From Caldifarciminota bacterium (GTDB taxonomy: Bacteria; Hydrothermota; Tepidihabitantia; B3-TA06), in the NCBI GenBank assembly GCA_014729665.1, contig WJJO01000408.1, positions 1 to 7,727 of the forward strand: a stretch of DNA of 7,727 nucleotides. The letters run 5' to 3'. Shown here one piece after another: positions 1 to 5,267 of the stretch (position 1 is the stretch's first letter; each line of letters begins with the position of its first letter). A model generated the notes under the pieces. That model had not been told where the DNA came from. It searched no databases and saw only the letters and a list, made by a program, of their open reading frames with translations. The position numbers were made by a program, and so were the translations under genes.

Positions 1-1338
1 CTCACCTCGGCTGACGGTGAAACCACCGAAGACTATCAATACAAGTTTGGTACCAGTATGTCTTCGCCGGTAGCAGCCGGCACAGCCGCTTTGATTACCC
101 AGTATTTCAAGGAAGGCCGGCACATAGGGGGCGAACCGTCTTCTTCAGGTATAAAGCCCTCGGCAGCCCTTCTCAAGGCGTGCCTGATATCCTCGACAGT
201 TGACGATTTTGTTAATTATCCTATACCGGATAATAAGGTTGGTTGGGGAAGGATATGCGTGGATTCCGTCCTTTACTTTTCCGGTGAGGAAAACAAACTA
301 TTTGTCGACGACTTTACCGGAGGCATCCAGACCGGAGATGAAATAACCTATTATGTTGATTTAGGGGCCGGTTCATGGCCCCTAAGGGTAACCCTGGTCT
401 GGACCGATCCTCCCGCAGAGATGTCTGCAGGTAGGAAGTTAGTCAACGATCTTGACCTCGAAGCGATTTCGCCTTCCGGCGGAATTTACCGCGGCAACGT
501 TTTTACCAGGGGTTACAGCAAGAAGTACGGCAATCCAGACGTGCTCAACGTGGAGGAATGCTTGAGGATAAGGGAACCCGAGACAGGCAGGTGGACGATC
601 AAGGTCAAGGGCACAAACGCACCCCAAGGGCCCCAGCCTTACGCTCTAGTAATTACAGGGGTGATGAGTGTGGAGGACTACAGGTTGGAACCATGCGGTG
701 TCGAGATCGAAGATGAGTCCGGTAACGGCAACCGGCTGTTCGACCCCGGGGAAAGTGCAACCGTGTATCCATGCATCGTGAACCGCGGCGAGTACCCGTC
801 ACCGGAGGCGACCTTGCAGATTCACTCTTCCGATTCGATGCTGGTCTTTAGGAACCCGGACTTTGTCAACTACAACAGCCTTGAACCCGGGGATGCCTCT
901 TCAGGTAATGGTTTCGAGGCGGAACTGTCAGATAAGGCTTCAATCGGTCAGGAGATATCCTTTACCGGCGTGCTGGGATTTTCCGGGGATACGATTACCG
1001 ATACTGTCGGCTACTCGTTCTTTGTCGGCACCTCGGGGATTGATGAACCTGACTCCCCCGCATACAGATTGGAATGCCCACAGGTTATCATCGGTTCAGG
1101 TGAGGACATTGAACTCGAGCTTTTACGGCCTCGAAAGGTGAAAATGATCCTGTTCGACGCCTGCGGACGCCGTATCCGGGTTCTGGCTGACGGCAATTAC
1201 CTTCAAGCCGGAAGGCATTCATTCAGTATATCGGAAGAGATACCTCCAGGTGTATATTTTCTGCGTTTTGAGGCAGGCAGGTACAGGGACCGAAGGAAGT
1301 TGATAAATATGAAACATCCATTCTCGACAGTTGATTAA
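1..1338 (+). CDS. Kp43-type subtilisin-like serine protease (P1), 3' part
   Basis: The reading frame is open from base 1 and ends at TAA 1336-1338, giving 445 visible residues; the N-terminus lies outside the window. The first ATG (58-60) is not a start, because it is the Met of the catalytic motif GTSMSSP, whose Ser is at codon 55-57 (visible residue 19). The end of the S8 catalytic domain follows, including the helix after the Ser and a VGWGR motif near residue 80. Residues about 98-220 form a Kp43-type beta-sandwich (LRVTLVWTD, LVNDLDLE, GPQPYALVITG). Residues about 226-343 are an Ig-like domain containing an acidic loop and DPGE. Residues about 346-445 are a FlgD-Ig/T9SS-like tail (FDACGRRIRVL, PPGVYFLRF). 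The family hydrolyses peptide bonds outside the cell. The Asp and His of the triad cannot be seen, so activity is inferred from the paralogs. The tail is short and lacks the WDG-type strand seen in P2. Confidence 0.93.
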   Translation, partial: LTSADGETTEDYQYKFGTSMSSPVAAGTAALITQYFKEGRHIGGEPSSSGIKPSAALLKACLISSTVDDFVNYPIPDNKVGWGRICVDSVLYFSGEENKLFVDDFTGGIQTGDEITYYVDLGAGSWPLRVTLVWTDPPAEMSAGRKLVNDLDLEAISPSGGIYRGNVFTRGYSKKYGNPDVLNVEECLRIREPETGRWTIKVKGTNAPQGPQPYALVITGVMSVEDYRLEPCGVEIEDESGNGNRLFDPGESATVYPCIVNRGEYPSPEATLQIHSSDSMLVFRNPDFVNYNSLEPGDASSGNGFEAELSDKASIGQEISFTGVLGFSGDTITDTVGYSFFVGTSGIDEPDSPAYRLECPQVIIGSGEDIELELLRPRKVKMILFDACGRRIRVLADGNYLQAGRHSFSISEEIPPGVYFLRFEAGRYRDRRKLINMKHPFSTVD

Positions 1339-1363
1339 TCTGGAATTGTTATCGAATAAGGGG

Positions 1364-1391
1364 TTGACGAATCGCGGGATAAATCTATAAT
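1364..1391 (+). promoter_or_regulatory. Sigma70-like promoter for P2
   Basis: TTGACG at 1364-1369 and TATAAT at 1386-1391 are separated by 16 nt. This is five of six matches at -35 and six of six at -10. It lies 25 bp after the P1 stop and about 185 bp before the P2 start, so it would drive P2 and the downstream lipoprotein gene. Transcription would begin near 1398. The -10 sits inside a 10-bp palindrome (1386-1395). It assumes a standard housekeeping sigma factor, which cannot be confirmed without knowing the organism. Confidence 0.7.
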
Positions 1392-1397
1392 TATATT

Positions 1398-1419
1398 ATT
1401 AATCGAATTCCGGATTAAT
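1398..1419 (+). repeat. Inverted repeat at the predicted transcription start
   Basis: ATTAATC (1398-1404) and GATTAAT (1413-1419) form a perfect 7-bp inverted repeat around an 8-nt centre that contains GAATTC. It starts almost exactly where transcription from the upstream promoter would begin. A further GATTAATC, itself a palindrome, lies at 1333-1340 on the P1 stop codon. It could be an operator flanking the promoter or the first hairpin of the mRNA. No regulator is present in the window to support either reading. Confidence 0.45.
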
Positions 1420-1563
1420 TCTCCCTGGTCTTGAAAGAGGCCTGCAACGGTTTTCTCCGGAACTAGGAGAGTATTCTTTTGGAAGGCTCGTAAAGATACG
1501 TCATCTCCGCGCAGATGGCGAAAGAACATAAGAAAGGGCTTAATGCCCTGTCAACCGCAATTC

Positions 1564-1570
1564 AAGGAGG
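1564..1570 (+). promoter_or_regulatory. Ribosome binding site that fixes the P2 start
   Basis: AAGGAGG lies 4 nt before the ATG at 1575 and is a near-perfect Shine-Dalgarno. The earlier in-frame ATG at 1515 has no purine-rich site upstream (its preceding bases are CCGCGCAG) and would put 20 polar residues before the signal peptide. This is the basis for choosing 1575. Confidence 0.9.
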
Positions 1571-1574
1571 ATTT

Positions 1575-4500
1575 ATGAAACAGGCATTCGCTTTGCTTTT
1601 TCTGCCGTTCGTAATTACTGGGGGGATGATAACCGGAACCGTATCTGCAACGCAGACAAGGGCGTACGAAGATGCTTCTGTTATTCATCTTCCCTGTGGC
1701 AAGGATATAGACTCAAGGACCGACATCGACCTTCGCGACCAGGCCCTCATGGAAAACGAAGAGCTTTCCGGTTCGTATCTTGTAAAATTCTCCGGTCCGG
1801 TGTATCCGGAACACAGACAGGCACTAGAACGCATCGGTGCAGAAATTTACGATTATCTGCCTAACTACACCTATCTGGTCAGGATGAAACCCGCCGGTCT
1901 CTTCCAGGCCTTGGACTCCGATGAGATCGAGTGGATAGGCTGCTATGAGCCAAGCTACAAGATTTCTCCCGGGATAAACACCGAAGACACCTATACACGT
2001 GAACTGGTCGTTATCCTTTTCCCCGGTAACGAGGTATCATCCTTGACCGGAATCGTAAATGGCCTGGGCGGTGAGATAATCGAAGGCAGCGCCTGTGAAT
2101 GGGCAACATTTATCCGTGTAAACCTTCCATCATCAAGGATCCCCGACCTGGCCGAACATGAAGAGGTGAAGTGGATTGAGGAATACCACCAGGCCTACTT
2201 CATGAACGAAGATGCTCAATGGGTCATTCAATCCTGGGACGAGGCCAATAAAACTCGTAAGATATGGAACCAGGGCATCAAGGGTGAAGGTCAAGTGATA
2301 AATGTAATGGATTCGGGCGTAAGAACGAGCCACGATTACTATCGGGACAACTCGGTTTCCATAACGGATTGGGGCGATTACCCTTCGCATCGTAAGATCA
2401 TCGCCTACGAGAAGACCTTCGCTTTCCCTCCTCCGGATTTTGGAGACGACGTTATCGTGGGGCATGGCACACACACCTCGGGTTCGGCCCTCGGCTACGA
2501 TGACCCGGTCGGCGGTTCTTCACCGAACGACGGGATGGCGCCGGAGGCGAAACTGTACTTTATTGATGGCGGAAGGGAGGATTATCCATATCATGTGGTT
2601 ACAGGTTCGAATCTTCAAAACGTATTGAATCTGGCTTATGAAGGGAATTCTGCGGGAGCGGCCAGGATTAGCTCGCATTCCTGGGGGACTCAGACTTCCA
2701 GGGCTTACGATACCAAGTGCATGCAGATGGACCGAACCATGTGGGACGCTCCCGATTTCCTTATCTTATCCTCAGCCGGCAATCTCAACGGCGGAGACTA
2801 CACAGGCTCACCCGGCAATGCCAAGAATTTAGTTTGCGTAGGGGCGTGTCGCGACGGGGAAAGCGCCAATAAATTCGCTTCGAGCGTGAGTTCGAGTGGA
2901 CCCGCCGGTGACGGTCGAATAAGACCCGATATTGTAACCCCTGGAGAGGGCATCACCTCGGCCTCCAGTGCGAGCAATACCGGCGAAAGAACAACGAGCG
3001 GAACCAGTATGGCTTGCCCGATTGCCGCAGGCGGAGCCGCACTCATAAGACAGTACTTAACAGAAGGCTATACCGGTTCTCCACATACCCCATCCGCGGC
3101 TCTTCTAAAGGCGATGCTCATAAACGCAGTTGAAACCGATAATACCAACTTCTGGGGAAAGTGGATTCCTGCGCCGGAGGTCGGTTGGGGCAGGCCAAAT
3201 CTGGACAATGTGCTCGTATTCGACGGGGATGCCGAAAACCTTGCATACGTTGACGAAAAGTCGGGACTTTCAACCGGCCAGGAGTACAACCTGGAGATAC
3301 CTGACGCAACCGATTCAATCCCATTCAAGGTAACCTTGAACTGGACGGACTATCCCGGAGCCAACATGTCCCACCCCTCACTGGTGAACGATCTTGACCT
3401 CGAGGTTACATCCCCCACGGGTAAGGTCTATCTGGGCAACAACTTCTCGGGTTCAGACAACGGTTCGGTTGAAGGCGGTGAGGTCGACAGTCTTAATCCT
3501 ACAGAAAACGTGTTCGTTCTGACGCCGGAAGAAGGCACATGGCACATTAAGGTTAAGGCGAACAACGTACCTCAGGGTCCTCAGCCCTTTGCACTGGTCG
3601 TGACCTACGACAGCCTGAATACCGGCTCGCTTCCCCTCCAGTTGGAGATTCCGGTTATCCAGAACCCCCTGCTTCCCCAGTATGCGGACATATGGGTGGT
3701 TCCCATCAATAAACCACTTTCAGCAACACCCGGGGTTTCGTTAAATATCTCCGGTACGGATGAGGATTTAACCGTTGAGCAGGTTGCAGGTTCTTACGCA
3801 TTCGTTGGCGACTACAAGTTTTCCCAGACAGGTACTGCGACCGTTTCGGTTATCACAGAGGATACGACCATCCAGCGAAACTTTTCTGTGAATAAGGTTT
3901 CGGCTACTGGAGGTTCATTTACCTCACCCGACCGCAGATGTATGTTGGAAATCCCCGGGCAGGCGATCGATGAAGCAGCCTTTATCACCTTAGCAGCCGC
4001 ACAGGGTTACTCATCCGGGTCCCCTTCCCGGATAATGTCCCTGAAAGAGGGTATAGGCCCGGCCTACAGGATAGGTCCTGCGGGGCTCGAACTCGCCTTG
4101 CCTGCCACCGTAAGTATGAGTTACAGCTTGAACGAACTGGGTTCTGCAGAACCTTCCGATCTGGTAATAATGCGGTTAGAGGACGGGTTGTGGGAACCTG
4201 TATCTTCGTTTATCGATACAAAACACAGCCGGGTCGTAGGTGTTACCTCAAAGCTCGGTGTATACAGGCTTGCGGTAAAACTCGGCAACAATACCCCTGA
4301 AGTGAGCAGGAAAGTTGCCGTCGAACCATGTGCCACGACACCCTCCCCGGGGGAAAGGGTCCTTCGACTGAGCCTTGCTTCAAAGACCCAGGTTTCTGTT
4401 TCGCTCTTCGACGCCTCGGGGCGTAAGGTTAAAACCATCATCGACCGAAAGCTTCCCCTGGGTGAACACGAATTCACCTGGGAAGGCAAGGACGGCCTGG

Positions 4501-4586
4501 GTCGAACACTTGCCCCGGGGGTTTACTTCCTGCAAGTCAAAACGCCTCTTGTTAGTAAAAACCTTAAAATCATCTCCCTGCATTAG
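1575..4586 (+). CDS. Kp43-type subtilisin-like serine protease (P2), complete
   Basis: This 1003-aa pre-pro-protease is predicted to be exported and to cut proteins outside the cytoplasm. Residues 1-25 are a signal peptide (hydrophobic core FALLFLPFVI, likely cleavage after VSA). A HLPCGKDIDSR motif follows at 38-48. Two I9-like propeptide units cover about 68-123 and 143-203, each ending in W-I-x-x-Y. The S8 catalytic domain spans about 225-550, with Asp246 (MDSG), His297 (GHGTH), oxyanion Asn403 (SAGN) and Ser478 (GTSMACP). Residues about 553-680 are the Kp43-type beta-sandwich (LVNDLDLE, GPQPFALVV). Residues about 690-775 look Ig-like, about 775-905 resemble a bacterial ZU5-like sandwich, and about 910-1003 are a FlgD-Ig tail (FDASGRKVKTI, WEGKDGLGR, APGVYFLQV). 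All four active-site residues are present, so the enzyme should be active. The substrate is unknown. The long propeptide suggests a zymogen. Confidence 0.95.
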   Translation: MKQAFALLFLPFVITGGMITGTVSATQTRAYEDASVIHLPCGKDIDSRTDIDLRDQALMENEELSGSYLVKFSGPVYPEHRQALERIGAEIYDYLPNYTYLVRMKPAGLFQALDSDEIEWIGCYEPSYKISPGINTEDTYTRELVVILFPGNEVSSLTGIVNGLGGEIIEGSACEWATFIRVNLPSSRIPDLAEHEEVKWIEEYHQAYFMNEDAQWVIQSWDEANKTRKIWNQGIKGEGQVINVMDSGVRTSHDYYRDNSVSITDWGDYPSHRKIIAYEKTFAFPPPDFGDDVIVGHGTHTSGSALGYDDPVGGSSPNDGMAPEAKLYFIDGGREDYPYHVVTGSNLQNVLNLAYEGNSAGAARISSHSWGTQTSRAYDTKCMQMDRTMWDAPDFLILSSAGNLNGGDYTGSPGNAKNLVCVGACRDGESANKFASSVSSSGPAGDGRIRPDIVTPGEGITSASSASNTGERTTSGTSMACPIAAGGAALIRQYLTEGYTGSPHTPSAALLKAMLINAVETDNTNFWGKWIPAPEVGWGRPNLDNVLVFDGDAENLAYVDEKSGLSTGQEYNLEIPDATDSIPFKVTLNWTDYPGANMSHPSLVNDLDLEVTSPTGKVYLGNNFSGSDNGSVEGGEVDSLNPTENVFVLTPEEGTWHIKVKANNVPQGPQPFALVVTYDSLNTGSLPLQLEIPVIQNPLLPQYADIWVVPINKPLSATPGVSLNISGTDEDLTVEQVAGSYAFVGDYKFSQTGTATVSVITEDTTIQRNFSVNKVSATGGSFTSPDRRCMLEIPGQAIDEAAFITLAAAQGYSSGSPSRIMSLKEGIGPAYRIGPAGLELALPATVSMSYSLNELGSAEPSDLVIMRLEDGLWEPVSSFIDTKHSRVVGVTSKLGVYRLAVKLGNNTPEVSRKVAVEPCATTPSPGERVLRLSLASKTQVSVSLFDASGRKVKTIIDRKLPLGEHEFTWEGKDGLGRTLAPGVYFLQVKTPLVSKNLKIISLH

Positions 4587-4590
4587 GAGG
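4585..4590 (+). promoter_or_regulatory. Ribosome binding site overlapping the P2 stop
   Basis: AGGAGG overlaps the TAG stop of P2 (4584-4586) and lies 5 nt before the ATG at 4596. An ATG at 4591 is directly adjacent to the AGGAGG and reads out of frame to a stop within eight codons, so 4596 is the start. The overlap implies that P2 and the lipoprotein are on one mRNA and may be translationally coupled. Confidence 0.85.
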
Positions 4591-4595
4591 ATGCG

Positions 4596-5162
4596 ATGCA
4601 AAAGATTGGATTAACAGCCCTTTTTGTCTTACTGCTCATCGGTGTCGGGTGTAATGGGGACCCCGAAGACCACCTGGCTAAGGCCTGGAGTCTATTCGAG
4701 GAAGGCGATCTATCGGGTGCCCGCGATCACTTCGACTCTGCCCTGAGCGGGCAGACCGAGAATGCGGCGGAAGCGTATATGGGTCTGGGCTGGTGTGATC
4801 TGCTGGAAGATAAGCTAACCGATGCTTACAACAATTTTTCTAGCTCTATGACCTACGAGAACCTTCTCGATGCCAATGCCGGTGCCGCTATTGCCTCCTC
4901 GGAACTCTCCCGCTACACGGATGCCATAGATTATGTGAATACGGTTCTTAACGCAAATCCCGATTACTTCTTCACGCATTACACCTCGGTTGATTCAGAA
5001 CTGCTGCGACTCACGAAGGCTAAATCCGCGGCGGCGCTGGGTGATTTCGAAACCGCCTTAGACGAAATCCAGGAGATCGAACCTTCCTTTGACGCCAATC
5101 CCGATACACCCCAAGGACAGGCGGATATCCTGACAAAGATCGAGGAGTTGATTTCAGGTTGA
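4596..5162 (+). CDS. TPR-repeat lipoprotein
   Basis: This is a 188-aa protein with a lipoprotein signal peptide: MQK, the hydrophobic stretch IGLTALFVLLLIGVG, then Cys19. The lipobox GVG-C is slightly atypical because -3 is Gly. Asn at +2 gives no inner-membrane retention signal of the Asp type. The mature part is nearly all helical TPR-like repeats, at about 25-50 (AWSLFEEGDLSGARDHFDSAL), 57-90 (AYMGLGWCDLLEDKLTDAYNNF), 92-125 (DAIDYVNTVLNANPDYF) and 133-165 (AAALGDFETALDEIQEIEP). TPR domains bind peptides or partner proteins and have no catalysis. It starts 9 nt after P2 and lies 105 nt before P3, so it may scaffold, mature or retain the proteases at the envelope. That role is inferred from position only, and I do not recognise a specific named gene. 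Confidence 0.9.
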   Translation: MQKIGLTALFVLLLIGVGCNGDPEDHLAKAWSLFEEGDLSGARDHFDSALSGQTENAAEAYMGLGWCDLLEDKLTDAYNNFSSSMTYENLLDANAGAAIASSELSRYTDAIDYVNTVLNANPDYFFTHYTSVDSELLRLTKAKSAAALGDFETALDEIQEIEPSFDANPDTPQGQADILTKIEELISG

Positions 5163-5180
5163 CGCTCCAATCTTGCTAAT

Positions 5181-5200
5181 CGAGTCATAATTATTACTCG
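5181..5200. repeat. 20-bp near-perfect palindrome
   Basis: CGAGT (5181-5185) and ACTCG (5196-5200) are exact inverse complements, and the centre ATAATTAT (5187-5194) is itself palindromic. Only the pair 5186/5195 fails to match. The same ATAATTAT occurs in the P2 promoter at 1387-1394. It could be an operator for a dimeric regulator or a hairpin in the P2-lipoprotein-P3 transcript. No T-run follows, so it is not a standard intrinsic terminator. Confidence 0.45.
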
Positions 5201-5201
5201 C

Positions 5202-5220
5202 TCCGGGTAAATAATCCGGA
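5202..5220 (+). repeat. Small stem-loop before P3
   Basis: TCCGG (5202-5206) and CCGGA (5216-5220) form a 5-bp stem with an AT-rich 9-nt loop. It follows the 20-bp palindrome by one base and precedes the P3 ribosome site by about 38 nt. It may be an mRNA processing or stability element between the lipoprotein and P3, or chance. There is no terminator-type T-run. Confidence 0.3.
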
Positions 5221-5257
5221 CAGACGAGAACAGGGGTCGGATTAAAACAATCAATTT

Positions 5258-5262
5258 GGAGG
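5258..5262 (+). promoter_or_regulatory. Ribosome binding site of P3
   Basis: GGAGG lies 5 nt before the ATG at 5268. It fixes the start and places a hydrophobic signal peptide at the very N-terminus. The next in-frame Met codons (5280, 5307, 5325) lack such a site and would delete part of the signal peptide. Confidence 0.85.
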
Positions 5263-5267
5263 ACCAG

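Larger units (their letters stand above)
1398..1574 (+). promoter_or_regulatory. Possible structured 5' leader of P2
   Basis: About 177 nt separate the predicted transcription start from the P2 start codon. Hand pairing finds stems at 1427-1442 (6 bp with two G-U pairs, GAAA loop), 1454-1470 (TCTCC/GGAGA), 1472-1498 (7 bp with one bulge), 1499-1520 (8 bp with one G-U, loop CCGCGC) and 1535-1549 (AGGGC/GCCCT). The 1499-1520 stem would bury an upstream in-frame ATG at 1515. I do not recognise a known riboswitch class, and there is no T-run that would make a terminator. Short stems are easily found by hand, so this is a candidate only. Confidence 0.35.

Noticed and set aside
192..1334. 12-base direct repeat CTCGACAGTTGA at 192-203 and 1323-1334
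   Set aside because: It is short, both copies lie in the P1 coding frame region, and there are no mobile-element or recombination features. It is likely chance.
58..1338. ATG at 58 as the start of a complete 426-aa gene
   Set aside because: That Met is part of the catalytic GTSM motif, and the frame is open and homologous upstream to base 1, so the gene is cut by the window edge.
1339..1363. Intrinsic terminator after P1
   Set aside because: No GC-rich hairpin followed by a T-run is found between the P1 stop and the P2 promoter. P1 may end by another mechanism or read through.
1515..1574. In-frame upstream ATG extending P2 by 20 residues
   Set aside because: It has no Shine-Dalgarno, lies within a predicted 8-bp hairpin, and would place charged residues before a good signal peptide. 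The ATG at 1575 has a near-perfect site.
2133..2474. 113-codon reverse-strand ORF
   Set aside because: It is fully inside the P2 catalytic domain, with no ribosome site and no recognisable domain. It is a shadow of the coding frame.
4121..4489. 122-codon reverse-strand ORF
   Set aside because: It overlaps the conserved P2 ZU5-like and tail domains and has no family features. It is a shadow frame.
5159..5191. Second promoter for P3 (TTGACG 5159-5164 with CATAAT 5186-5191)
   Set aside because: The spacer is 21 nt, too long for a normal sigma70 promoter. I see no better -35/-10 pair in the spacer, so a separate P3 promoter is not supported.
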